NCBI GenBank assembly: GCA_002391235.1
Contig: DGRX01000013.1
Location: forward strand, 61,558 to 125,557
Length of the DNA: 64,000 nucleotides
Source of the DNA: Treponema sp. UBA4377
Lineage (GTDB): Bacteria; Spirochaetota; Spirochaetia; Treponematales; Treponemataceae
Reading direction: 5' to 3'
Shown here piece after piece: positions 7,960 to 16,718 of this stretch. A program made the translations under genes and the position numbers. Below the pieces are notes generated by a model. That model was not told the origin of the DNA, did not search any database, and worked only from the letters and a program-made list of their open reading frames with translations. Every line of letters begins with the position of its first letter. The first letter of the stretch is position 1.

Positions 7960-9155
7960 AAAGTTTTAACAAGAGCGTCGCGCAAAAGCTTTCTAAACTT
8001 TCAGACTCCCAGATCCAAGAGCTTTTTTCCTTGATAAGTTCCGAGCGCGACACGCTTTCTTCGATAATCGAATCCCTTTCCTTGGGCCTTGTGATTTTGG
8101 ACAAGGACTACAAGCTGCTTTTGATAAACAAGGCGGCTGAACGCTGGCTGCCATTGACTATTAGGCCGCTTCCAAAAAACGCGGCCGACTTTTGCGAGTT
8201 TGTCGCCGACAAAAGCGTCGCGGAATTCTTAAAGACTTGCTTTGAGAAGAACAAGACCAACGCGAGCGAGGAGTTTTCCGTCCAGGCCAGCGACGGCAGG
8301 ATCCGCTTTATTCAAATAAGCCTTTCGTCTTTGGTAAAAGAAGAAAAGCTTGACGGCTGCATTATGTCCGTGCGCGACATGACCGAGCAGAGGAACCAAG
8401 AAATCCTTTTGCACAGGATGGAAAGCTTGGCTGGCCTTACAAACTTGGCCGCCAGCGTCGCGCACGAAATAAAGAACCCGCTTGGCGCGATAAGCATTCA
8501 CATCCAGCTTTTGCAAAAGGCGGTAAAAAAGGCGCGCGAGTCTGACGGCCTCTTGCCCGACCAAAAATTTCTGGAAAAATACATCGACGTTGTCAACGAC
8601 GAAATAGCCAACCTTAATAAAATCGTGATGGACTTTTTGTTCGCGGTTAGGCCGATAAGCGCGACTTTTGAATTGCTGGAGCCGAATCCGCTTTTAAGAA
8701 AGTTCGCCGAATTTTTCGCGCCGGAATTTTCAAGCAAGAACGTTGAGCTAAAGATTGACCTTTGCTCCGACTCGGCCCGCCTTTTGCTTGACCAAAAGCT
8801 TTTGCGCGAAGTGGTCGCCAATTTGGCGCAAAACGCGCTGGCCGCGATTCATGAAAAGTTTGACGGAAAAAAAGGCGGAGTTTTTGAAATCCATTCCGCC
8901 GTCAAGGACAACAAGTTTGTGATTTTGATAAAGGACAACGGCGCCGGCATGAGCGAGCAAACTTTGGCCCGCGTCTTTGAGCCTTACTACACGACAAAGG
9001 CCAGCGGAACCGGCTTGGGCCTTACGATGGTTTACAAAATCGTGAAGGAATTCTCTGGCGACATACAAGTTGAGTCAAAGGAAGGCGAGGGAAGCGCCTT
9101 TATCATAAGCTTGCCCGTTCCGCAAACCGACAAGCGGCTTTTGGAGTCAAAATGA
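7956..9155 (+). CDS. PAS-domain sensor histidine kinase, NtrB type
   Basis: 399 residues, no membrane segment, so a cytoplasmic sensor. PAS domain at about 45-140 (LGLVILDKDYKLLLINKAAER), HisKA with phospho-acceptor His in VAHEIKNPLGAI (about 180), HATPase_c with N box NLAQNALAAI, G1 DNGAGM, F box FEPYYTTK and G2 GTGLGLTMV. Start chosen as GTG at 7956 because GGAG lies 8 bases upstream and it overlaps the holB stop. Directly followed by the sigma-54 activator, its likely partner. Confidence 0.92.
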   Translation: MKSFNKSVAQKLSKLSDSQIQELFSLISSERDTLSSIIESLSLGLVILDKDYKLLLINKAAERWLPLTIRPLPKNAADFCEFVADKSVAEFLKTCFEKNKTNASEEFSVQASDGRIRFIQISLSSLVKEEKLDGCIMSVRDMTEQRNQEILLHRMESLAGLTNLAASVAHEIKNPLGAISIHIQLLQKAVKKARESDGLLPDQKFLEKYIDVVNDEIANLNKIVMDFLFAVRPISATFELLEPNPLLRKFAEFFAPEFSSKNVELKIDLCSDSARLLLDQKLLREVVANLAQNALAAIHEKFDGKKGGVFEIHSAVKDNKFVILIKDNGAGMSEQTLARVFEPYYTTKASGTGLGLTMVYKIVKEFSGDIQVESKEGEGSAFIISLPVPQTDKRLLESK

Positions 9156-10513
9156 AATTCACGATTCTTGTAATTGACGACGAAAAAAACATTCGCGAAG
9201 GCTTGGGCGCCGCCTTTGAGCTTGAAGGCTACGAAGTCAGCTTGGCCGCCAATGGCCAGGAAGGCTTGGACCAAATCGCCAAGGGCGGCATAGACTTGGT
9301 TGTCACCGACCTTCGCATGGACGGAATAAGCGGCGAGGAAGTTTTGCGCCGGGTCACAACCCAAAATCCAGGAATTCCTGTAATCGTTTTGACAGGCCAC
9401 GGAAGCATCGACGCCGCCGTCGACGCGATGAGAAACGGCGCCTACGACTTTTTGACAAAGCCCTTGAACCTTGACCAACTTTTGATGATCGCCAAGCGCG
9501 CCTTGCAGGGCCGCGAGCTTTCGCTCCAGCACAAGGAGCTGAAAGACCGCGTGGACCAAACAAAGTCGCTTGAGGGAATGATAGGAAAAAGCGCCGCCAT
9601 GCAAAAAATCGCCGAGCTCATAAAAAAAGTCGCGCCCTCAAAGGCCAGCGTCTTGATTACCGGAGAAAGCGGCGTCGGAAAGGAAGTCGTCGCCGACGCG
9701 ATACACGCCTTGTCCCCCCGCAAGGGCCACGACTGCGTGAAAGTCCATTGCGCCGCCTTGTCGGAAAGCCTTTTGGAGTCGGAGCTTTTTGGCCACGAAA
9801 AGGGCGCTTACACCGGCGCCGACCAAATGGCAAAGGGCCGCTTTGAGCTTGCCCACAATTCCACGATATTCCTTGACGAAATAGGCGAGATAGACCAAGC
9901 GACGCAGGTAAAGCTTTTGCGCGTTTTGCAGGAAAAAAAGTTTGAGCGCGTCGGCGGAAGCCAAACGATAGAGGTTGACGTCCGCGTCGTCGCCGCGACC
10001 AACAAAAACTTGGAGGAGCTGGTCAAGCAGGGGAAATTCCGCGAAGACCTTTTTTACCGCCTCAACGTCGTGCGCATAGAAGTTCCTCCGCTAAGGGAGC
10101 GAAAGGACGACATTCCGCTTTTGATCGCCCACTTCCTAAAAGAGTTTGAGGGCGAGGCCAAGGACTTGGGAAAAGCCATAACGGGCGTGGACAGCCGCGC
10201 CCGCAGCGCCCTTTACAAGTACGACTGGCCCGGAAACATCCGCGAGCTGCGCAATTGCATCGAAAGCGCGGTCGTCATGTGCTCCGGCGGCGAGATAACG
10301 CTTGACGACCTGCCTCCGTCAATCAGCAAGGCGACGTCCGCCGAGAGCATCACGATTCCCGCGGGCTCCACGTTGGAGGAAGCCGAAAAAATCGTAATCG
10401 AGCAAACGCTCGCCGCCAACAAGGGCAACAAGAGCAAGACCGCGGAGCTTTTGGGCATTGGCCGAAAAACCTTGCAGCGAAAGCTTGGCGAGGCGGATTT
10501 TGTTGACCAATGA
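9152..10513 (+). CDS. NtrC-family sigma-54-dependent response regulator
   Basis: 453 residues: receiver domain 1-120 (IDDEKN acidic pair, phospho-acceptor Asp in VVTDLRMDG, Thr in VLTGHG, Lys in FLTKPL); AAA+ domain about 145-380 with Walker A GESGVGKEV, the sigma-54 loop as GAYTGA (family consensus GAFTGA), Walker B IFLDEIGEI and arginine finger region FREDLFYRLNV; Fis-type helix-turn-helix about 415-450 (NKGNKSKTAELLGIGRKTLQ). It should open sigma-54 promoters when phosphorylated by the kinase encoded immediately upstream (4-base overlap). Its targets are not evident here. Confidence 0.95.
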   Translation: MKFTILVIDDEKNIREGLGAAFELEGYEVSLAANGQEGLDQIAKGGIDLVVTDLRMDGISGEEVLRRVTTQNPGIPVIVLTGHGSIDAAVDAMRNGAYDFLTKPLNLDQLLMIAKRALQGRELSLQHKELKDRVDQTKSLEGMIGKSAAMQKIAELIKKVAPSKASVLITGESGVGKEVVADAIHALSPRKGHDCVKVHCAALSESLLESELFGHEKGAYTGADQMAKGRFELAHNSTIFLDEIGEIDQATQVKLLRVLQEKKFERVGGSQTIEVDVRVVAATNKNLEELVKQGKFREDLFYRLNVVRIEVPPLRERKDDIPLLIAHFLKEFEGEAKDLGKAITGVDSRARSALYKYDWPGNIRELRNCIESAVVMCSGGEITLDDLPPSISKATSAESITIPAGSTLEEAEKIVIEQTLAANKGNKSKTAELLGIGRKTLQRKLGEADFVDQ

Positions 10514-10525
10514 GCCTTCTTCTAT

Positions 10526-10531
10526 TATAAT
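10526..10531 (+). promoter_or_regulatory. -10 box of the TRAP operon
   Basis: TATAAT with 7 bases to the tatT ATG at 10539, giving a near-leaderless transcript. No clear -35 seen. Confidence 0.55.
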
Positions 10532-10538
10532 TAATCAT

Positions 10539-11516
10539 ATGAAAAGTCTTGTAAAAACGTTCGCGCTTTTGGCCCTTGTCGCCCTTAGCGCTAGCTTCTT
10601 TTCCTGCAAGTCGATGATCGCCAACAAGTTGGGCGACGCGGCTTCGGGTTCCGACAAAAAGGGCGCGGCAATTCCCAAAAAAGCCGACGCCCCTGACATG
10701 ATGATGGCTTTTATGGGCGAAAAGGACCCAAAAATCATCGCGGAAGTCCTTCCGATGATCGTAAAAATGTACGAAATTTTGGCGCTGCAAAACCCAAGCC
10801 ATCAAGGCCTTCAAATAATGGCGGGCCAGCTTAACGTGATGTACGGAAACCTTTGCGTCCAAACGCCGGCCGAAAGCCTTCCGATAACGGAGCTTGAAAA
10901 GCAAGTGGCCGAGTTCAACCGGGCCAAGTACCACTACCTGCGCGGCCGCCAGTACATCCTTGACGTTTTTGAAAGCCGCTGGCCCGGCTTTGAAAAGGCC
11001 TTTTTGTCAAGCGACGCGGAAGCGGTTAAAGCCGCCGTCTCCAACATTACAAAGGACGACGTAAACGCGGCCTATTGGGCGGGCGGAGCCAGCCTTATCT
11101 CTTGGTCGCTTGACCCCTTGGACGTTGACGCGCTTTCTTCCATACAAGGGCCAGTCGCGCTGCTTGAAAAAGCGGCCAGCCTTGACCCGAATTATTCAAA
11201 AGGCGCCATTTGGGACGCGCTTTGCCAGTTCTACACGGCCGCTCCGATTGACTTTGGCGGAGACTATGAGAGGGGCCTTGAATGCTACGAAAAGGCCCTC
11301 AAGGCTTCCGGCGGAAAGGCGCCCGGCATTTACATAACCTACGCCCAGAGCGTTTGCAAGCCCTCGGGCGATCGTGACGGTTTTATAGAAAACTTGAACA
11401 AGGCTTTGGCCATCAATCCAGACGACGACCCTTCAAGCCGCCTTATGTGCGTCTTGAACCAGCAAAAGGCCCAGTACCTTTTGGACCATGTTGACGATTA
11501 CTTTGTCGTTTGGTAA
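10539..11516 (+). CDS. tatT: TatT-like TPR lipoprotein of a TRAP transporter
   Basis: 325 residues with a lipoprotein signal ending in a lipobox (ASFFSC), then helical TPR-like repeats (EKAASLDPNYSKGAIWDALC, CYEKALKASGGKAPGIYI, LNKALAINPDDDPSSR). By sequence style and gene order it matches treponemal TatT (TP0956), a periplasmic lipoprotein forming a trimer with the TRAP binding protein TatP, proposed to deliver hydrophobic ligand. TATAAT ends 7 bases before the ATG, so the operon mRNA is probably leaderless. Next gene: tatP. Confidence 0.85.
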   Translation: MKSLVKTFALLALVALSASFFSCKSMIANKLGDAASGSDKKGAAIPKKADAPDMMMAFMGEKDPKIIAEVLPMIVKMYEILALQNPSHQGLQIMAGQLNVMYGNLCVQTPAESLPITELEKQVAEFNRAKYHYLRGRQYILDVFESRWPGFEKAFLSSDAEAVKAAVSNITKDDVNAAYWAGGASLISWSLDPLDVDALSSIQGPVALLEKAASLDPNYSKGAIWDALCQFYTAAPIDFGGDYERGLECYEKALKASGGKAPGIYITYAQSVCKPSGDRDGFIENLNKALAINPDDDPSSRLMCVLNQQKAQYLLDHVDDYFVVW

Positions 11517-11570
11517 AATATTGTGTTACAAAAATTAAGGAAATCGCTTTTTATTAGTGGAGAATTTGCT

Positions 11571-12605
11571 ATGAAAACTTTTAAGAAAATCGCGGCCGTC
11601 CTTTTGGCGGCTTCTTTGGCGGGAACCCTTTCCGCAAAAACGATCATCAAAGTGGCCTCTGTCGCTCCGGCCCGCTCCTCTTGGGACGTTGACCAGAGAA
11701 CGATTTCGGCCGACTGGGCCAGAATCACAGGCGGCGAGGTGGAGCTCCAATTCATGAACTCCGACTCAATGGGCGGCGAGGCCGGAGTCACAAAAAAGCT
11801 TAATTCAGTCCGCCCCGGACAAAAGCCTCCGATTGGCGGAGCGGTTTTCACTTCGCTTGGAATCGACTCTTTTAGCCCGGAAAGCCACATTATGACCCTT
11901 TGCGTTCCGCTCATGTTCCGCAACCAGGAAGAGGTCAACGCCGTCTTGGAGGAATTCACTCCCGAAATGCAAAAGCCCTTGGAAGCCAAAGGCTACACGG
12001 TTTTGGGCTTCTTTAACATCGGCTGGTGCTGCTTCTTTACAAAGAACCCTGTTCACGTTCCCGCAGACCTTAAAAAGCAGCGCCTTACAGTAGGCGGAAA
12101 CACGTCTCCCATGTTGGCCAACGCCTTTAAGGCCGCCGGCTACCTTACGATGGACGTTCCGACCGACAAGCTTTTGCAGAGCATGAAAAGCCCCGGAGGA
12201 GTCGAAGGCGTCTTTACGATTCCGATGTACGGATACGCCGCGCAGTATTACAAGACGCTCACCAACATTCTTAACGTTCCCTTGTGCCCTGTAATGGTAA
12301 CCTTCATCATCTCAAAGGCTGAATGGGACGCGATTCCCGACAAGTTCAAGCCGGAGCTTTTGGCCAGCATCAGAAGGGCCGAAAAGAAATTCATCGAAGC
12401 CCAGCAAAAGAACGACCTTGAGTACCTTAAGCGATGCGAGACTGGCGGAGCGACAGTGTACACCCCCAACGCGGCCGAGCTTAAGGCTTGGAACGACGAG
12501 TTCACCGAAAAGGCCCGCTATATGTACGATCCAAAAACTCCTGTGGCCGACAAGGATTTTTACGAAAGAATCACGGCCTTCCTAAAAAAGTTTAGAGGCA
12601 ACTAA
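11571..12605 (+). CDS. tatP: TRAP transporter substrate-binding protein, DctP/TatP type
   Basis: 344 residues with signal peptide (KIAAVLLAASLAGTLSA) and a DctP-fold periplasmic body: VASVAPARSSWDVDQ, then PGG.EGVFTIPMYGYAAQYYKTLTNI and C-terminal helix AWNDEFTEKAR. Its position between tatT and the fused QM permease matches TP0957. The ATG at 11571 follows GTGGAGA. The substrate is not readable; for TatPT a hydrophobic ligand has been suggested. Confidence 0.88.
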   Translation: MKTFKKIAAVLLAASLAGTLSAKTIIKVASVAPARSSWDVDQRTISADWARITGGEVELQFMNSDSMGGEAGVTKKLNSVRPGQKPPIGGAVFTSLGIDSFSPESHIMTLCVPLMFRNQEEVNAVLEEFTPEMQKPLEAKGYTVLGFFNIGWCCFFTKNPVHVPADLKKQRLTVGGNTSPMLANAFKAAGYLTMDVPTDKLLQSMKSPGGVEGVFTIPMYGYAAQYYKTLTNILNVPLCPVMVTFIISKAEWDAIPDKFKPELLASIRRAEKKFIEAQQKNDLEYLKRCETGGATVYTPNAAELKAWNDEFTEKARYMYDPKTPVADKDFYERITAFLKKFRGN

Positions 12606-14467
12606 TGCTTAAGAAAATCGAAGACGCGTTTGCGGTCGCGCTTGTGGCGCTTTTGAGCGTCACGGCGCTTGTAATCAAGATCATGCAGGACAACTTGCAT
12701 TTGCAGGTTATGGACGCTGACTCAATCATAGTCAACATAGCCTTTGTCTTTGCCTGCGTGGCCGGCCTTGTCACTTGGCGCGAAAAGCGGGCCCTGTGCC
12801 TTGCCAACGTCACCGAAAAATTTCCGGAAAAGGCAAAAAAGGCCGTAAATGCAATCGTGTCCTTCGCGACGGCGCTCATCATCACCCAACTTTTTTTGGC
12901 GTCCTTTTTGCAAATCGCCAATCCCGACCAATTCACAAACAAGATCCTTGGCTTGCTCGAAAAGGTTTACTTTGCCTTTTATCCATTATGTTTTTTGATG
13001 ATTCTTGTCCTTATCTTCCAAAACGCGGAAGACAAGCCCCAAAAAATCGCCGCCGGCCTTGGCCTGGCTTTTGGCGTTTTGACTTCAATGGGAGCGGTGA
13101 CTGGAATCATTTGGTACTGGACCGGCAATTCCGACTTTCCAAAATTGTACGCAATGGCAGACGCTTGGAACGCCTTTTGCGACAAAACCCTTTTGCTGTG
13201 GGTTTTAATCCTGCTGGCGCTTGCCTTTGCCGGCGTTCCGCTTTTTGTCGTCATCAGCGGAATAACTTATTTGATTTTCTCAAAGGCCGGCGGCTACATC
13301 GACGTAATCCCGATCGAGGCTTACTCAAAGCTTGCCGACAAGTCAATCGCGGCGATTCCGCTTTTTACAATCGCGGGCTACGTTTTGGCGCAGGGCAGCG
13401 CGGGAAAGCGCTTTGTGGAACTCTTCCGCGCCTTGTTCGGCTGGTTCCGCGGCGGAACTGTTGTCGCCGCGGTTTTGGTTTTGACATTCTTCTCCACGTT
13501 TACAGGAGTTTCCGGCGTGACGATTTTGGCGCTGGGCTCTTTGCTTGCGGTCATTTTGACCGGAAGCGGCTACGACAAGGACAGGGCCGAAAGCCTTATC
13601 ACTTCTTGCGGAGCGGTGGGGCTTTTGTTTCCGCCGAGCGTCGCCATCATTATGTACGCCTCCTCAAACTACACTGTAATCACCCAGTTCGCGCCCGGTT
13701 TTGACATCATAACGCTTTTTAAGGCCGCCTTGATTCCCGGCTTTATCATGGCGCTTTCGATGATTGTATTGGGAATCGTTTTTGACAACAATAAAGACAG
13801 ACCTCCATTCTCAATCAAAGCTATTGGAAAATCTTTGCTTGATTGTTTGCCGGAATTGCTTTTGCCTGTCTTGATTTGCGTCACGTATTTCACCGGCTTT
13901 TTCAATTTGTTCCAAGTGGCTTCTTTTGCGGTGATTTACGCAATCGCCTTGGTCTTCTTGTTCCGCCGCGACTTTACCGCAAAGAAAACCGCGCGCGTAA
14001 TCGCCGACAGCGTTCCTGTTTCGGGCGGAATCTTGTTCATCATCGCGGCCGCCGCTGCCCTAAGCTATTGGATGCAAGACGCCAACATTCCGGAAAACGT
14101 CACTTTCTTTATTTCGACTTACATAAAGAACAAGTACCTTTTCCTTTTCTTGATGAACTTGGCCCTTTTGGTGGTCGGCTGCTTGATGGACATTTACTCT
14201 GCGATTTTGCTTGTTTCGCCCTTGTTCCTTTACTCGGCGGCTTCTTTTGGAATCCCGGTAGTGCAGGCGGGCGTGATTTTCATTATGAACTTGAGCATCG
14301 GCTTTTTGACGCCGCCGGTTGGAATGGACTTGTTCATTTCTTCCTACACGTTTAAAAAGCCGGTCGGACAAGTGATCAAGGGAGTTCTTCCTTTCTTGGT
14401 CGTTCAATTGCTTGTCTTGCTGCTTGTAACTTACGTCAGCCCGCTCACAACGTGCATCGCAAAATAA
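12605..14467 (+). CDS. tatQM: Fused TRAP transporter permease DctQM (TatQM)
   Basis: 620 residues, about 16 membrane helices. The N-terminal about 190 residues are a DctQ-like four-helix small subunit; the rest is DctM (ITYLIFSKAGGYIDVIPIEAYSKL, FSTFTGVSGVTILALGSLL, LLFPPSVAIIMYAS, FLTPPVGMDLFISS). Fusion of Q and M is known in TRAP systems including TP0958. The ATG shares one base with the tatP stop. Works with tatP and tatT as a sodium-driven uptake system in the inner membrane. Confidence 0.92.
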   Translation: MLKKIEDAFAVALVALLSVTALVIKIMQDNLHLQVMDADSIIVNIAFVFACVAGLVTWREKRALCLANVTEKFPEKAKKAVNAIVSFATALIITQLFLASFLQIANPDQFTNKILGLLEKVYFAFYPLCFLMILVLIFQNAEDKPQKIAAGLGLAFGVLTSMGAVTGIIWYWTGNSDFPKLYAMADAWNAFCDKTLLLWVLILLALAFAGVPLFVVISGITYLIFSKAGGYIDVIPIEAYSKLADKSIAAIPLFTIAGYVLAQGSAGKRFVELFRALFGWFRGGTVVAAVLVLTFFSTFTGVSGVTILALGSLLAVILTGSGYDKDRAESLITSCGAVGLLFPPSVAIIMYASSNYTVITQFAPGFDIITLFKAALIPGFIMALSMIVLGIVFDNNKDRPPFSIKAIGKSLLDCLPELLLPVLICVTYFTGFFNLFQVASFAVIYAIALVFLFRRDFTAKKTARVIADSVPVSGGILFIIAAAAALSYWMQDANIPENVTFFISTYIKNKYLFLFLMNLALLVVGCLMDIYSAILLVSPLFLYSAASFGIPVVQAGVIFIMNLSIGFLTPPVGMDLFISSYTFKKPVGQVIKGVLPFLVVQLLVLLLVTYVSPLTTCIAK

Positions 14468-15843
14468 AAAAGGCGCGGCGGGCAATCCGCCTTGCCGCGC
14501 CGGCAGCCTTTCTTTTTTGCGCTCTTTTTTCCTGTTCCTCAAAATCCAAAATTGATTTTCGCGAAAAAAAAACGCGCGAGGCTGGATTGGACGCGCAAAT
14601 CGCCGCCCGCGATTTGGAACAAAAAAAATCCGCCGCGCTTGACTCCTACATAAAAAGCTTGTCTTTGAGCGAGCGCCTTGCCCAGCTTTTTGTAATCAAC
14701 CTGGAAGGAAACGAGCGCTTTTGCTTTGTCGAATGGATGGACGACGCCCGCGACAATCGGACTCCAGGCCAAAAAGCGCCGCTTGTTCCCGGCGGCTACA
14801 TTTTCTTTTCTTTCAACATCGCGCGCGACCCTGAGCGAATCGCCGCCTTTACAGATTCTGTCCGGGACTTTGCGCGCGGCCATGGAACGGTTGAGCCCTT
14901 TTTGTGCCTTGACGCGGAAGGCGGCTACGTAAACCGTTTGCGCGGCGTGGCCGGCCCGCTTCCCGAAAACGAATGGATTTCAAAAAATCTTTCGCCAAAA
15001 GAGGCCTTTTTGCTTTACTCGTTGAACGCAATCCAGCTTAGGGCGCTCGGCTTTGACCTAAACCTTTCGCCTGTTGTCGAAGTTCAAAACGAGGGCAACC
15101 AAGAATTTTTGGACGGCCGCTCTTTTGGAAGCGCCGGTCAAGTAAAAGATTACGGTTCGGCGGCGGTCTTGGCCTATCAAGCGAACAAAGTGGCGGCCGT
15201 CTTAAAGCATTTTCCTGGCAACAACAGCGTCGACCCTCACAGGGCGCTTCCGCTTTTGTCATTTGAAAAGGAAGAGTTTGAGCGCGACGTTTTGGATCCC
15301 TTTAAGGCGCTTTGCGCGCTAGGTCCTTGCGGAGTTTTGATGAGCCACGCCCTTGTTGACCTTTCGCAGTCCGCCGCGCCTTATGGCCAAGACGCTCCGG
15401 CAAGCCTTAGCCCGTATTGGATCAAAGAGCTTTTGCGAGGCCGCCTTGCTTTTGACGGGCTTGTCTTTAGCGACGACATTTTTATGGCTGCCTTGGAAAA
15501 GAACGGCTGGCCAAGCGAGCGCGCGGTAAAGGCCGCTATTCTGGCCGGCGTCAATTGCATCCTTATGAGCGAAAAGCGTTTCATCAATGAATGGAAACTT
15601 GTAAAAAAACTCTACGATTCAGACGCGGACTTTAGGGCGGCCGCCGACGACTCAATAAAGCGCGTTTTAAAGTTCAAGCTTGAACAGGGAATTTTGGAAT
15701 GGGATTTTGCCGGTGAAAAAATCGTTTCAAAAAAATCGCCGGGCGCTTTGGAAGAGGAGAAAAATCGCGCGGACCGCTTGGCCCGCTTTAATTCCGCCAA
15801 AAGCCTAAACCAGGAGGCTCTAAAAGAATATGGCCAAAGATAA
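14452..15843 (+). CDS. Glycoside hydrolase family 3 lipoprotein, NagZ-like
   Basis: 463 residues. Lipoprotein signal ending LFSC (about residue 25-28), then a GH3 N-terminal barrel: FLCLDAEGGYVNRLRG, GFDLNLSPVVEV, KHFPGNNSVDPHRALP and the catalytic-region VFSDDIFMAAL. These motifs match beta-N-acetylhexosaminidases of the NagZ group, though NagZ is usually cytoplasmic and this one is exported and lipid-anchored. Start GTG at 14452 overlaps the TRAP permease by 16 bases. Overlaps the next gene by 14 bases. Substrate (muropeptide or chitin-type sugar) is inference. Confidence 0.85.
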   Translation: MHRKIKKARRAIRLAAPAAFLFCALFSCSSKSKIDFREKKTREAGLDAQIAARDLEQKKSAALDSYIKSLSLSERLAQLFVINLEGNERFCFVEWMDDARDNRTPGQKAPLVPGGYIFFSFNIARDPERIAAFTDSVRDFARGHGTVEPFLCLDAEGGYVNRLRGVAGPLPENEWISKNLSPKEAFLLYSLNAIQLRALGFDLNLSPVVEVQNEGNQEFLDGRSFGSAGQVKDYGSAAVLAYQANKVAAVLKHFPGNNSVDPHRALPLLSFEKEEFERDVLDPFKALCALGPCGVLMSHALVDLSQSAAPYGQDAPASLSPYWIKELLRGRLAFDGLVFSDDIFMAALEKNGWPSERAVKAAILAGVNCILMSEKRFINEWKLVKKLYDSDADFRAAADDSIKRVLKFKLEQGILEWDFAGEKIVSKKSPGALEEEKNRADRLARFNSAKSLNQEALKEYGQR

Positions 15844-16693
15844 AAAGAAAAGCCTCCACGGGGAAGAGGCCTTTGAAGAATATTATTCGGCGATTTACGG
15901 CGAGCGTTGGCCAACCCTTAAAGCCGCGCTCTTAAAGGAAAGCCAGCCCAAGGCTTTTAAAGCCTTTGACGGCGGCCCCGAATATTTTTTGGACTCGGCC
16001 AGCGTTTTGGCGGCCTTAAGCCTTCCGTTAAAAAACGCCCAAAAGATTTTGGACATGTGCGCGGCTCCAGGCGGAAAAAGCTTGGTTCTTGCAAGGCGCA
16101 TGAACGGCGGCGCAAGCCTTAGATGCAACGAGCGCTCCTTTGACCGCTTTCAGCGCTTGCGAAAAGTTGTCGCCGAACATTTGCCGCAAGACACGCAAGA
16201 GCGCGTGAAAATTTCTTGCGGCGACGGAGCGCTTTTGTGCAAAAAGGAAAGCGTATTGTACGACGCGATTTTGCTTGACGCGCCTTGCTCGTCCGAGCGC
16301 CACGTGCTGAACGACCCTAAGTATTTGGCCGAATGGTCGCCGGCCCGAGTAAAAAGCCTTGCGATGCAGCAATGGGCGCTTTTGTCTTGCGCCTTTAGGC
16401 TTTTGGCTCCGGGCGGCTTTTTGCTTTATTCCACTTGCGCGATAAACCAAAGCGAAAATTCCTCGCTTGCGGGCCGGCTTTTGGCTAAGTTTCCCGATGC
16501 CCGCGCTTTGCCGATTGAGGAGCTTTTGGACAAGCAAAAAGAGGCGGCGGAGGCCGTGAAAGGCTCTTTTGACATGGAAGCCCTTCCAAAATTCGAGGCG
16601 CAGGAGTTGGGGTTTTCGATTTTGCCCGACGTTCAGGACGGAGCGGGGCCCATATATTTTTGCCTTTTTGAAAAAACTATGGACAAAATTTAA
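15830..16693 (+). CDS. RsmB/NOP2-type RNA cytosine-C5 methyltransferase
   Basis: 287 residues, SAM-dependent. Motif I DMCAAPGGKSLVLA (about 75), acidic LRCNE, motif IV LLDAPCSSERHVLNDP with the Pro-Cys, motif VI with catalytic YSTCAINQSEN. These are the two cysteines of the m5C RNA methyltransferase family. It lacks the N-terminal NusB-like domain of RsmB, so the target (16S rRNA or tRNA) cannot be named. Confidence 0.88.
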   Translation: MAKDKKKSLHGEEAFEEYYSAIYGERWPTLKAALLKESQPKAFKAFDGGPEYFLDSASVLAALSLPLKNAQKILDMCAAPGGKSLVLARRMNGGASLRCNERSFDRFQRLRKVVAEHLPQDTQERVKISCGDGALLCKKESVLYDAILLDAPCSSERHVLNDPKYLAEWSPARVKSLAMQQWALLSCAFRLLAPGGFLLYSTCAINQSENSSLAGRLLAKFPDARALPIEELLDKQKEAAEAVKGSFDMEALPKFEAQELGFSILPDVQDGAGPIYFCLFEKTMDKI

Positions 16694-16718
16694 TGAATGT
16701 TCTATAATATTAGCGCTT